NCBI GenBank assembly: GCA_903872345.1
Contig: CAIQKM010000153.1
Coordinates: 1 to 56,359 of the forward strand
DNA: 56,359 bases
Direction: 5' to 3'
From: an uncultured Verrucomicrobia subdivision 3 bacterium
Lineage (GTDB): Bacteria > Verrucomicrobiota > Verrucomicrobiia > Limisphaerales > UBA11358
The translations under genes were made by a program, and so were the position numbers. The notes beneath the pieces are model-generated. The model was not told the origin of the DNA and ran no database searches. It saw only the letters and a program-made list of their open reading frames with translations. Below, piece by piece: positions 17,350-26,417 of this stretch (positions are counted from its first letter, which is position 1; each line of letters begins with the position of its first letter).

Positions 17350-17421
17350 GTAGCAGCCGACGTGAGGAGGCTCAAATATCTTTGGCGTTTTTTATTGGAG
17401 CCTCCTCACGTCGGCTGCTAC
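17350..17421. repeat. Long perfect inverted repeat, REP-like
   Basis: Two 24-bp arms (17350-17373 and 17398-17421) are exact reverse complements and enclose 24 nt. The arm starts GTAGCAGCCGACGTGAGGAG. It lies between the GT9 and DegT-type genes. It could fold in RNA and act as a terminator, but the right arm is followed by TACTTGAACG rather than a U tract. I associate GTAGCAGCCGA-type palindromes with intergenic repeats of Verrucomicrobia (from memory, not searched). Confidence 0.75.
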
Positions 17422-17495
17422 TACTTGAACGGGCAGCCCGACCCTTAAAAAGTTTGGATTGTTAGAAGCGCCATTAGGAATTAATTTATCCCATC

Positions 17496-18608
17496 ATGTC
17501 TGACAAAGTTCCCTACCTGGATTTGGCCGCGCAAATCCGCGGCATCCGCCAAGAACTCGATGCCGCGCTCGCCCGCGCGCTCGATAACTGCTCTTTTTGC
17601 CTCGGGCCGGATGTGGCCCGGTTTGAAAAAGATTTTGCCGCCTACTGCGACGTCAAGCACGCGCTCGGCTTCAACAGCGGCACTTCGGCGCTGCACGTGG
17701 CCATGCGACTCCACGATATCGGACCCGGCGATGAGGTCATCACCACGCCGTTCACGTTCATCGCCACCAGTTGGGCCATTTCCTATTGCGGCGCGCGCCC
17801 GGTTTATGTGGACATTGATGACGCCACGTTCAATCTCGATCCCAAGCTGATCGAAGCGGCCATCACGCCGCGCACCAAGGCCGTGCTGCCTGTACACTTA
17901 TACGGCCAGCCGTTCGATGTGGACGCCATCGCCGCCATCTGCCAGAAACATAATCTGCCGTTTGTCGAAGACGCGGCGCAGGCGCACGGGGCGAAATACA
18001 AGGGCAAGACTGTGGGCGGTTTTGGTTCTTCGGCGTGCTTCAGCTTTTATCCGGCCAAAAATCTCGGGGCCTGCGGCGAAGGCGGCGCGTTGGTTACGAA
18101 TGACCCTGCGCTGGCCGCGCGTGCCAAGTCCCTGCGCGAACACGGTTCCACCGTGCGCTATCACCACGACGAAGTCGGCTATAATTACCGGCTCGAAGGT
18201 TTTCAAGGCGCGGTGCTGGGCGTGAAGTTAAAATATCTTGCGCAGTGGACCAATGAGCGCCGCCGGGTGGCGATGCGTTACCATGAATTACTCGCGAACA
18301 CGCCGCTGCGCCTGCCGCTGGAAGCGCCGGGCGTCGAGAGCGCCTGGCACCTGTACGTCGTGCGCCATCCGCAGCGCGACGCCCTGAAGGCGCATCTCGA
18401 TGCCAACGGCATCGGCAATGCCATTCATTATCCCATGCCGCTGCATTTGCAAAAGGCGTATGCCAATTTGGGCTACAAACCGGGTGATTTTCCGGTGGCG
18501 GAAAAAGCCTCGCGCGAATGTCTCGCGCTGCCCATGTTCCCGGAATTGACCGACGCCCAGATCCAGCGCGTCGCGACCGTCGTTCAGGATTTCTTTAAAA
18601 GCCGTTGA
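17496..18608 (+). CDS. DegT/DnrJ/EryC1/StrS-family sugar aminotransferase
   Basis: A 370-residue PLP enzyme that transaminates a keto-sugar nucleotide to an amino sugar. The N-terminus MSDKVPYLDLAAQIRGIRQE is typical. The PLP-lysine is Lys188 in SFYPAKNLGACGEGG, and VEDAAQAHGA supplies the conserved Asp. HLYGQPFDVDAI and NSGTSALHVAMR are family segments. Near relatives make GDP-perosamine, dTDP-3-amino or UDP-2,3-diamino sugars; the exact product cannot be told. The next gene starts within a few bases of the stop, so they form an operon. It probably supplies an amino sugar for the glycan cluster. Confidence 0.92.
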   Translation: MSDKVPYLDLAAQIRGIRQELDAALARALDNCSFCLGPDVARFEKDFAAYCDVKHALGFNSGTSALHVAMRLHDIGPGDEVITTPFTFIATSWAISYCGARPVYVDIDDATFNLDPKLIEAAITPRTKAVLPVHLYGQPFDVDAIAAICQKHNLPFVEDAAQAHGAKYKGKTVGGFGSSACFSFYPAKNLGACGEGGALVTNDPALAARAKSLREHGSTVRYHHDEVGYNYRLEGFQGAVLGVKLKYLAQWTNERRRVAMRYHELLANTPLRLPLEAPGVESAWHLYVVRHPQRDALKAHLDANGIGNAIHYPMPLHLQKAYANLGYKPGDFPVAEKASRECLALPMFPELTDAQIQRVATVVQDFFKSR

Positions 18609-18620
18609 TTGAATTTTGCC

Positions 18621-19733
18621 GTGAAAAAACGCTCTTATATCCGTCCGCTGGTGCAACATCTGCACGCTTATGTTCCCGGGGAACAGCCCAAGATCAAAGG
18701 TTTGGTCAAGCTGAACACCAACGAAAATCCGTATCCCCCGTCGCCCAAGGTGCTGGCCGCTGTCAAGGCCGCCGTGGATGGCCGCCTGCGCCTGTATCCG
18801 AATCCGACCGCCGAGAAGCTGCGCCAAAAGCTGGCCAAGCTCCATGGTTGCCAGCCGGAGAACATCATCATTGGCAACGGCTCGGATGAAGTGCTCGCCC
18901 TCGCCACCCGCACCTTTGTGGAACCGGCCGGCACGGCAGGTGCCAAGTCTGCCGCCAGTGTCATCCAATATTTTACCCCCAGCTATTCGCTGTATCCCGT
19001 GCTGGCGGATATCCAGGGGGCAACGCAAAAGGCCGTGCCGCTCAAGCCGGATTTCTCGATGCCGTCGCTGGTGGAATTGAAGAAAGGCAGGCAATGGAAT
19101 TTCCGCGCGGCCCTGACTTTTGTGACCACGCCGAATGCTCCCGGCGGGCGCGGCTACGCCACTGCGGCGCTGGCCAAGCTTTGCCGCGCGCAGGCAGGTG
19201 TCGTTATTCTGGACGAAGCCTATGTTGATTTTGCGGAAGAAAATGCCCTGGCGGTGGCGTTGAAGCTGCCGAACGTGCTGGTCGCCCGCACGTTTTCCAA
19301 AGCCTATTCGCTGTGCTTCCAACGCGTCGGTTATTTTGTGGGGCACGCCGACCTCATTGCGGCCATGGACAAGGTTCGCGACAGCTACAATGTGAACGGT
19401 CTGGGCCAAATCGCCGCCGAGGCCACGCTGGACGACCTGAAATTCTACCGCGCAAACTTCAAAAAGATCATCGCCACCCGGACCGCGCTGACCCGTGAAC
19501 TCACACAACTGGACTTTCGTGTTCTCCCCAGTCAGACAAATTTCATTCTGGCCCGTCCGCCGCTCTTCCCGGCGGAACAATGGCTGCAAAAACTGCGCGA
19601 CCACAAAATTCTGGTCCGCTGGTTTCGCGTCCCGGAAGTGCGGGATTATCTGCGCATCACCATCGGCACCCCGGCGGAAGCGTTGGCGCTGACGGCGGCG
19701 GTTCGCGATATTATGAACGGGCGCGAAAATTGA
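18621..19733 (+). CDS. Histidinol-phosphate aminotransferase-like (HisC family)
   Basis: A class I/II PLP aminotransferase of 370 residues. Family landmarks: KLNTNENPYPPSPKVLAAV, IIIGNGSDEVLALATRTF, VVILDEAYVDFAE and the PLP-lysine Lys227 in ARTFSKAYSLCFQRVGYF. The usual NNPTG loop reads TPNAPGG. A GTG at 18621 gives MKKRSYIRPLVQHL; a TTG 12 bp earlier, directly after the DegT stop, is an alternative. HisC makes histidinol phosphate, but no other his gene is here, and the position behind a sugar aminotransferase leaves open a role in another pathway. I therefore leave the gene symbol blank. Confidence 0.85.
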   Translation: MKKRSYIRPLVQHLHAYVPGEQPKIKGLVKLNTNENPYPPSPKVLAAVKAAVDGRLRLYPNPTAEKLRQKLAKLHGCQPENIIIGNGSDEVLALATRTFVEPAGTAGAKSAASVIQYFTPSYSLYPVLADIQGATQKAVPLKPDFSMPSLVELKKGRQWNFRAALTFVTTPNAPGGRGYATAALAKLCRAQAGVVILDEAYVDFAEENALAVALKLPNVLVARTFSKAYSLCFQRVGYFVGHADLIAAMDKVRDSYNVNGLGQIAAEATLDDLKFYRANFKKIIATRTALTRELTQLDFRVLPSQTNFILARPPLFPAEQWLQKLRDHKILVRWFRVPEVRDYLRITIGTPAEALALTAAVRDIMNGREN

Positions 19734-19825
19734 CCGCAAGTTGGGGTGGACTAACGGGGGCAATCTAGTTTGCCAAAAACAGAAGACGCCGGCAATGATG
19801 GCCGTTTTAACGGTTTGTTTATGCA

Positions 19826-20815
19826 TCATTTGATGCCGATGAGTCCCTGCATGGCTTGCCCCATGGCTTCGCCGATGAGGTAGTAGGTTTCCGCGTTTGA
19901 GTTCCAATGATAGCCTTGGTTGGTGGGCGACTGCTCCGTCGGACGCCAGAAATTCCGGGTGCTTACGAAAGCCACATTGCCCCGGAATTCCGGTCGTGCC
20001 GCCGCCGCCGCTTGGGCCTTCATCAGGGAGAGTGCGCGGGGATTTTTTTCGCCCGGTCCGGTCATGCCGGTTTCAGCGATAACGAACGGCAGGTTGGGAG
20101 CGCCGAGGTCTTTCCGGATGTCATGGATGAAATGGACCAGGTTGGTTTCGTATTCCGCATTGTACTTTTCGTTGATGCGATCATTCCAGCCCTGATGCCA
20201 GCCGAAGCCGGCGAGCACATAGCGTCCGTCAGAACCGGGCACGAGCTCCTTGATATTGGCCAGCGCGGCCCGGGTGAGAGAAACTGTTTCCCGATAGTAT
20301 TTGCCGATGATGGCCGGGTCTTGGGCGATGGCGGCATCGGTTTTATCTCCGAGCGAGTAGGGCGGTTTGCCCGCGCTGGGCGGGCGGAAATCCACGGCCA
20401 GGCTTTTGCCGCCCCAGGCGCACTTGATGAGCAGCACGGGGGCGTCCAGCGCATCGCCCATGACCCAGCCGAAACCCAGCTCCGGGCCAATCATATTCGG
20501 GCGGGCGCCGTAGCCGGCGCAAAGCGGGCCTTTCCGATCGAGGTAGGAAATCCAAACATCATCGCGCTTACGCCAATTACCCAAAGTGTCAACGAGTGTG
20601 GCGAAGCGATTTGAGGTGGCGGGATTCTTGACGAGGAATTCCAACGCCCCCTGGCCGCCGTTGAGTTTTGGCTGGGCGTTTATCATGCCGTGGCCTTCCA
20701 TGTTGGATTGGCCGGCCAGGATAAACACGCGGACGGGCTGGGCAGCGTTGGCGGACAGACCCGGCACAAAACCCAACAGGCATAAACAAAGGATCAGTCG
20801 CAATCCGATTTTCAT
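19826..20815 (-). CDS. Exported SGNH-type carbohydrate esterase (sialate O-acetylesterase domain)
   Basis: A 329-residue secreted esterase that probably removes acetyl groups from sugar residues. The ATG at 20815 is preceded by GGGGAAAG at Shine-Dalgarno distance and gives a signal peptide (MKIGLRLILCLCLLGFVPGL, cleavage near SANAAQ). An ATG at 20842 adds only nine residues without a good ribosome site. The nucleophile is Ser37 in LAGQSNMEG. GFGWHQGWND and the C-terminal HWNSNAETYYLIGEAM are the other SGNH segments. It is the last gene of the polysaccharide locus, 100 bp after the GH50-like gene. Confidence 0.88.
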   Translation of the reverse strand: MKIGLRLILCLCLLGFVPGLSANAAQPVRVFILAGQSNMEGHGMINAQPKLNGGQGALEFLVKNPATSNRFATLVDTLGNWRKRDDVWISYLDRKGPLCAGYGARPNMIGPELGFGWVMGDALDAPVLLIKCAWGGKSLAVDFRPPSAGKPPYSLGDKTDAAIAQDPAIIGKYYRETVSLTRAALANIKELVPGSDGRYVLAGFGWHQGWNDRINEKYNAEYETNLVHFIHDIRKDLGAPNLPFVIAETGMTGPGEKNPRALSLMKAQAAAAARPEFRGNVAFVSTRNFWRPTEQSPTNQGYHWNSNAETYYLIGEAMGQAMQGLIGIK

Positions 20816-20915
20816 GAAGCTGCTTTCCCCAAGGTTATTCAAGTGCAGATAGACTGGACGTCTTGCCGCAAATGGCGGGTTTATGCGTCATTTTTTAAAT
20901 CAAGGTTCTCAATTT

Positions 20916-23003
20916 TCAAGGCGCCTTTTGAGCAAGCCGGCGGGCATAGAGATTGTCGCCGAGTTCGCGGGTGACTTTGGTCAGTGCATCGTAGGGTGTG
21001 TCGGTGACATCCACAAAGCCGATGGCATAATTTTCGCCATCCCCGCGACCCGTCAAGGGTTGGTCGAGATATTGAAACCAATGCGTGCCGACAATTTGCG
21101 GATTGTCCAACGCACCGGAAACGTAATACCAGTAGCCATCGGCGCGCTGGGCTTCACAAAGCGGGCCAGAACCGGCGTTGGCGGCAAAGCTGCGATCCCA
21201 GGCGGGGAAATGGAATTCACCGATGATGATGGGCCGATCAATGCCATCCGGCAGCCGGAGGTTGCGGATGCTGGTTTCGTATTTATTGAAACTCACCACG
21301 TCGCAATACCGCGCAGCGGCGCGGACGGTGATGGGGTTCACGGTGTTGAAACGCGAGCCCAGGTTGAGTTTTTCCGGCAGGACTCGTTTCAATTCGGTTT
21401 GTACGGTCTGATAATATAGCGTGGCGAGTTCCTCGTTGAAGGCCGCGAAATCCGGGAGCGCCAGCGCGGCATCTACATGGTTGGTCTGGGTTAGTAAACT
21501 GTCCCACGAGGCATACGCCGTGTGCCACGCCCCGTTCAAATCAGATATGGTGGCATGGCGATGTTGCAACAACTTTACCAGCGCCTGTTTGCCAGCCTGC
21601 TTTGCCGGTGCTGTCAGGACTTCGTTGATGAAATCCGGGCCGCCGCGCCATTCCAGTTCATTGCCGATGAAATAACCGATGCACCAGGGATCTCTGCCAC
21701 TGGTACGCCATTCGGTGGCAAAGGCCCGGCGGGCGCTGGTGGCAAAGCTCGGGTCATACGGGTCGGGCAGCCGCAAGTGGGGTGCCAGACTCGGGGAGCC
21801 GATGTAGAGCATTTTGGTGTAAGGAGTTTTATCGAGGCCGGTCACATTTTCATCCGACCAGCTTGCCACCGTGTTGAGTCCCCAGCCGGACAGGCGTTGG
21901 TGGGCAAAGGCAGCGGCTTTGGCTTCCGCGTTGGCGCCAAATTTCCGGTTCAGGTTGGCCATATACCAATTGGCAACCTTGGTATTACCCGGGTTTTCCT
22001 TGGGGATTTCTGCGAAAAATTTGGCGCGACCGGCGACTGGCGTGGTGTTCGCAAAGCCGACGCAATCGACGCCGTGCGACCAGAACAGCCGGCCATCCGG
22101 GTCCACCAACCACCATTTGCCGGCATATTTTTCCACGCGGAAATTCCGGCTGGCGGCAAGTTGCGGTCCAGCTTGGTAACCGCCGTATTTATCCCATGAA
22201 ACCGGGCGCGGGCTGGCTTGCAAAGCGGCCGTCTCGGCTGCTTGCTGCGCGGCAAAATCGGCGGGTGAATGAATTTTGGTCGGCCATTCCGCATACCGGA
22301 ACTGGCCATACGGATCAATGAACGGAAAATAATTCGGCGCCAGCAAAGGTGCGGGGTCGCAGTAGCCAAAGCCGCGCAGACCGCGCAATTCCAACTTGAG
22401 TTCGGGACCGGCCGATTCCACAGCGAATACTACTTTGGAGATGCGCGCGGGATCGAGTCCGCTCCAGTGGGGCATAAAACCATCGGGCAGCGCGTCCATG
22501 CCGGGGAAAAGGGTGCGCAATGTTTCGGCGGGCGCATTTTTTCGTTTGAGGAACACCAGGACCGGGGTGGACTCGCCCGCGCCGATGCGGGCCACAGCCT
22601 CGGAGTAATGATGCCACCCGGCGTAATCGGGATCTTCCGCGCGGCAGATGACGGTCACCGGTTGTGGGCCGGCATTGTGAATATCGGCCGCCAGATAGAG
22701 GTAATCGGAAAAATCCCACAGCTGTGCTCCGGAGGTGACGGCAAAATATTGGTTGCCGTGCTTCAACGTTCCGCTAATGGCGACGGCATCGCCGAGGCGC
22801 GCCACCGATAATTCCGGCGGCGCGGTCACCTGTTTGCGGGCGGCTTCCGAATCAAACCGGAGAATCACCAAATCATTGGTGTGTTGGTTCAATTGGCCAA
22901 CCGCCGGAGCGAACGCGGTTTGCGCCCGGCCGGTTGAGCCGGGGTGGGGCAGCAGTAAAACGCCGGCCAAAATCCCCGGCCAGAACTGATAACGGTTACG
23001 CAT
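20916..23003 (-). CDS. Exported GH-A clan glycosidase (GH50 agarase / GH42 galactosidase-like)
   Basis: A 695-residue secreted glycosidase with an N-terminal signal (MRNRYQFWPGILAGVLLLPH) and a beta-rich N-terminal domain to about residue 235. The catalytic barrel includes KWWLVDPDGRLFWSHGVDCV, GYFIGNELEW with Glu449 as likely acid/base, and IIGEFHFPAW with Glu596 as likely nucleophile. This pattern is closest to GH50 beta-agarases, which cleave beta-galactosidic bonds. The exact substrate is uncertain; a galactan side chain or backbone is likely here. It starts 27 bp after the GH78 stop and is probably read from the same promoter. Confidence 0.8.
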   Translation of the reverse strand: MRNRYQFWPGILAGVLLLPHPGSTGRAQTAFAPAVGQLNQHTNDLVILRFDSEAARKQVTAPPELSVARLGDAVAISGTLKHGNQYFAVTSGAQLWDFSDYLYLAADIHNAGPQPVTVICRAEDPDYAGWHHYSEAVARIGAGESTPVLVFLKRKNAPAETLRTLFPGMDALPDGFMPHWSGLDPARISKVVFAVESAGPELKLELRGLRGFGYCDPAPLLAPNYFPFIDPYGQFRYAEWPTKIHSPADFAAQQAAETAALQASPRPVSWDKYGGYQAGPQLAASRNFRVEKYAGKWWLVDPDGRLFWSHGVDCVGFANTTPVAGRAKFFAEIPKENPGNTKVANWYMANLNRKFGANAEAKAAAFAHQRLSGWGLNTVASWSDENVTGLDKTPYTKMLYIGSPSLAPHLRLPDPYDPSFATSARRAFATEWRTSGRDPWCIGYFIGNELEWRGGPDFINEVLTAPAKQAGKQALVKLLQHRHATISDLNGAWHTAYASWDSLLTQTNHVDAALALPDFAAFNEELATLYYQTVQTELKRVLPEKLNLGSRFNTVNPITVRAAARYCDVVSFNKYETSIRNLRLPDGIDRPIIIGEFHFPAWDRSFAANAGSGPLCEAQRADGYWYYVSGALDNPQIVGTHWFQYLDQPLTGRGDGENYAIGFVDVTDTPYDALTKVTRELGDNLYARRLAQKAP

Positions 23004-23030
23004 GAGAGTTTGGAAAAAATGTTGGGCTGT

Positions 23031-26000
23031 TCACGGAATTAGCGATTGAAACGAGTAGGTGCCAGAGACAGCGGCATAGACGGCGGTGTGGTTTTCGAGC
23101 CGGAGGAATTTTATGCCTTTAGCTTGCGCCGCAGGATGGCCGGACTCGGTCACGCTGGCGGCGTCTTCTGCGGGAACATAAACCGTCGCCGTGGTGTTGG
23201 CCGGAATGGTGACCTCCATCGTCAGCCTATGGTTATTGATTCGCCATTGGCTGATGATGCGGCCGTAAGGCGAATCGAAATGGGCTTTCACCCAGGTCAA
23301 ATCGCCGGTCAGCGTCGGTTTGATGACAATATGTTTAAAGCCGGGCTGTTCGCGGTCGTAATTGATGCCGGCCAGGGTTTGATAAAACCAGGCATCGAGA
23401 TTGCCGGCTTGGATTAACAGCGCCTCGCTGTTCATGCCCGGGCCGCGCGTGTCATAGTCCCAGCGTTCCCAGACAGTGGTGGCACCTTTGGCAAGCATGT
23501 AGCCCCAACTCGGGCGGGTCGTCTGGGTGGCGATGGCCCAGGCCACCTCGGGGTGGCCGATCTCCGTGAGCGTTTGCATGAGCCATTGCATGCCGATCAG
23601 TCCGACCGTTAAATGGCCGTCGTGTTTAACCATGATGTCATCCACCAGATTGGCAATGACGCCATCGCGTTGCTCCGCCGGAACCAGACCGAAAGCCAGC
23701 GCCAAAACGTAACCGCATTGGGTGCCCCCTTGGTACTGGTGCGTCTTCGGGTTGAGGAATTTCCGGTTGAACGCTGTTTTCAGTTTATCCGCCATGTCCG
23801 TGAAGGTGCGTTCGTCGGCGGTTGCTCCCATGGATTTCGCCAGGCGCTGCATGATCCGGCAATTGTTGTATTGGTAGGCGGTGGATACCAGGTTGCGGGG
23901 TGTCAAACCTTTGTCGGATACTTTTCCGTCCATGGTGAAGGCGTCGCACCAATCGCCGTAACTCGTTTCCGGGAGTGTGCCGTCCGGCAATTGATACCGG
24001 TGCTTCATGGCCAAAACCCACTTTTTCATGGCGGCGTAATGGGTTTCCGCGACGCGGTGATCCCCGTAAAAATCAACAAACCAATCCGGCGTGATCGTGA
24101 ACACGCTGGGCCATTCGACCCCGGCGCCCATGGTCCAATACATGGTGACGTCCGGCAACGTGCCATTGGTTCGCTGCGACCGCTCCACATCAGCCATCCA
24201 TTTGGCGTAGAAGGGGGCGACGTTCCAGTTGAACGCCTCGCTCTCCGCGTCCTTGGCGGGATCGCCGGTCCAGGGTTGCCGTTCGTCCCGGTCAGGATCA
24301 ATGGGGGCGGAGCGCAGGAACATGGGCATGCCGCGCCAGAGCATCTGATGAATGCGGTTGATCAAATCGTTCGAGCATTGGAAATCGCCCACCGGTTCGA
24401 CATCGGTGTGAATGACGAGGCCCGCGAAATTATCCACGGTGGGCGTGCCGGGGAAGCCGGTTACCCGTACCCGCCGGAAGCCCTGACCCTTGAAGCGCGG
24501 ATTCCAAATTTCCGTGCCTTGGCCCTTGAACGTGTAGATGTCGGTACACTCGGCGGAACGGTTATCCGCCGTTTTGAGTGAGCCATTCGCATTGAGGTTG
24601 TAGGCGCTGGTCAAACGCACTTGGGTTCCCGGGGGGCCTTGGGCTTTTAATTGCAATGAACCGTAGAAATTTTGTCCCATATCCACGATATAAACGCCCG
24701 GGGCGGGATTCGTTATCCCCACCGGATGAATAATCTGGGTGACGCGCATCGGTTCGATCATTTGCGCCACCAGTTTTACTCCCGGGGCGGGTACGGTCTG
24801 CGCGGCCTCCCACATGGAATCGTCAAATCCCGGTTGATCCCATCCGGGCATTTCCATGCGGGCGTCGTACTCCTCGCCGTCATATTCGTTGTTGGCCCGA
24901 ATCGGGCCGGCGGTGGTCAGTTTCCAAGACGGGTCGCTCACAATGACGTCGCGGGTGCCATCCGTGTACTCCACTTCTAATTGCAGCAACAGTTTCGGGT
25001 ACCCGTGGTTTTGGGTGGGAATGGGAACTGACAGTCGGGGGGCATAAAACCGGCCGTTGCCGAGGATGACGCCAACGGCGTTACCGCCCTGGCGCAGTTG
25101 TTGGGTGACGTCGAACGTTACATAATAATCCGCCTTCGCATAATCCGACAGGGCCGGATCCATGACATCGTCCGAGACCTTCGCTCCGTTGATAAACAAA
25201 TCGAAGAAACCCAGACCGCAAACGTAAGCTGTCGCGTGCGCGATATTTTTCTCCACGGCAAATTCCCGGCGCAGATAACGGGCGGGCAAGCGGCGCGTGG
25301 ATTCCAATGTCAGCCGACCCCACGGGGCGATGCCAAAGGCGCCGAGAGTTCTGGCCGGGAGCCATTGGTTTTGGTCGGTGCTGGATTCCCATTGGCCATC
25401 AGTAACTAAATCCAGCGGTTCGCCCTCGGCAAACTGAAGGTGTAGTTTTGCGATCAAACCCGCCGGGTTGGGTGCTGTGCCGATATTATTGACGGTGATG
25501 GAGAAAACATTGTCGCCGGTTTTCAAAAAGGCCGTGACATCGGCTGTGACCGGGTCCTCCCAGTTGTCGCCCAGAGCGGCTTTCCGGCCGTTGATGACCA
25601 GCTCAAACGCATTGTCCGCCGTGACGTTGCAGGTGGCGGCAATCAGCTTGCGGTCCGGCGGCAGTGAAAGTGTTTTCCGGAAATAGCGCACCCCCAGCGG
25701 CGCGCTGGTGGCGGGATTGCCTTCGGGAAACCAGATCCATTGCGCCCCTTCGAGGGCGTTGGTTATGACCGAATTATCCCGGCCAATCCAGCTTGCTTTC
25801 CAATCGGCCGGTTCCAGCAGGCCCATTGTCCACTGCTCCGGCTGGCTCCAGGCCGAGACCTTGCCATCCTGATCCCAAGTGCGCACCTTCCAGTAACATT
25901 GCATCCGCGACGCCAACGGCTTGCCTTGATATGCCACCTGAATGCTTTGGTTCGACGCCACCTTGCCGCTGTCCCACAAATCGCCTAGATTTTGGCTTAG

Positions 26001-26249
26001 GCGGGCGGCTGAACTGGCCACGAGGATTTCATACGCCGTCTGTTGCCGATCCCGTGAGGCCGCCCCCCCGCGCGTATCCGCCATAATCCAATTGAAGCGG
26101 GGCAGGGGCGTGTCAATGCCCAACGGGTTCACCCGGTATTCGCAACGTAGATTGGACGGTTCGCCGCCGAACGCAGCCGGGAGGCGGCATAACAGTATGC
26201 CGCCGGCCAGCAGGACGGTCGCAAGGCAGGTTCTTAAGCATTGATTCAT
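23031..26249 (-). CDS. Exported alpha-L-rhamnosidase (GH78)
   Basis: A 1072-residue enzyme from ATG 26249; the frame is open to 26342, but that part lacks coding character. The signal peptide is MNQCLRTCLATVLLAGGILL with cleavage after AAFG. Domains in order: N-terminal Ig-like/Bac_rhamnosid_N (FNWIMADTRGGAASRDRQQT), a carbohydrate-binding beta domain, then the (alpha/alpha)6 barrel. The GH78 signature DPDRDERQPWTGD places the conserved acidic pair at Asp655 and Glu656. A C-terminal beta domain follows. It removes terminal alpha-L-rhamnose. It is the first gene of a GH78-GH50-esterase unit, with a TATAAT and a dyad operator candidate 55-86 bp upstream. Confidence 0.93.
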   Translation of the reverse strand: MNQCLRTCLATVLLAGGILLCRLPAAFGGEPSNLRCEYRVNPLGIDTPLPRFNWIMADTRGGAASRDRQQTAYEILVASSAARLSQNLGDLWDSGKVASNQSIQVAYQGKPLASRMQCYWKVRTWDQDGKVSAWSQPEQWTMGLLEPADWKASWIGRDNSVITNALEGAQWIWFPEGNPATSAPLGVRYFRKTLSLPPDRKLIAATCNVTADNAFELVINGRKAALGDNWEDPVTADVTAFLKTGDNVFSITVNNIGTAPNPAGLIAKLHLQFAEGEPLDLVTDGQWESSTDQNQWLPARTLGAFGIAPWGRLTLESTRRLPARYLRREFAVEKNIAHATAYVCGLGFFDLFINGAKVSDDVMDPALSDYAKADYYVTFDVTQQLRQGGNAVGVILGNGRFYAPRLSVPIPTQNHGYPKLLLQLEVEYTDGTRDVIVSDPSWKLTTAGPIRANNEYDGEEYDARMEMPGWDQPGFDDSMWEAAQTVPAPGVKLVAQMIEPMRVTQIIHPVGITNPAPGVYIVDMGQNFYGSLQLKAQGPPGTQVRLTSAYNLNANGSLKTADNRSAECTDIYTFKGQGTEIWNPRFKGQGFRRVRVTGFPGTPTVDNFAGLVIHTDVEPVGDFQCSNDLINRIHQMLWRGMPMFLRSAPIDPDRDERQPWTGDPAKDAESEAFNWNVAPFYAKWMADVERSQRTNGTLPDVTMYWTMGAGVEWPSVFTITPDWFVDFYGDHRVAETHYAAMKKWVLAMKHRYQLPDGTLPETSYGDWCDAFTMDGKVSDKGLTPRNLVSTAYQYNNCRIMQRLAKSMGATADERTFTDMADKLKTAFNRKFLNPKTHQYQGGTQCGYVLALAFGLVPAEQRDGVIANLVDDIMVKHDGHLTVGLIGMQWLMQTLTEIGHPEVAWAIATQTTRPSWGYMLAKGATTVWERWDYDTRGPGMNSEALLIQAGNLDAWFYQTLAGINYDREQPGFKHIVIKPTLTGDLTWVKAHFDSPYGRIISQWRINNHRLTMEVTIPANTTATVYVPAEDAASVTESGHPAAQAKGIKFLRLENHTAVYAAVSGTYSFQSLIP

Positions 26250-26303
26250 GATGTGAGGGTTTGGCCCCAATTGCGTGTGCGGAGTGGGGATACGATATTT
26301 TGA

Positions 26304-26309
26304 ATTATA
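26304..26309 (-). promoter_or_regulatory. Candidate -10 box (TATAAT) for the GH78 unit
   Basis: Read on the minus strand the hexamer is a perfect TATAAT, 55 bp upstream of the GH78 ATG. No TTGACA is found 16-18 bp further upstream; the dyad at 26322-26335 covers that position. A promoter with a poor -35 and a dyad over it often needs an activator, or is shut by a repressor. Confidence 0.5.
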
Positions 26310-26321
26310 AGATAAAGCCAC

Positions 26322-26335
26322 CACGAGAACTCGTG
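26322..26335. promoter_or_regulatory. Dyad operator candidate, copy 1 (CACGAGAACTCGTG)
   Basis: Two 6-bp half-sites (CACGAG / CTCGTG) mirror each other around AA. The dyad extends outward with GCCA at 26317-26320 and TGGC at 26337-26340. It sits 73-86 bp upstream of the GH78 start and 12 bp from a TATAAT. The same 14-mer recurs at 43317-43330, and a one-base variant recurs at 28589-28602 and 43472-43485, all between genes. Confidence 0.6.
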
Positions 26336-26417
26336 ATGGCACAGCCTGAAACGGCTGGCAGGCTACCCAACCCGGTCTCTCCTCATTTCAAATGGCGGAC
26401 AGGCGGGCAAAGATGTT

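Noticed and set aside
18288..19907. 539-codon minus-strand frame opposite the two aminotransferases
   Set aside because: Both plus-strand genes have strong PLP motifs; the minus frame has none.
26322..26335. LacI-type operator
   Set aside because: LacI-family sites usually have a central CG; this dyad is centred on AA, so no regulator family is assigned.
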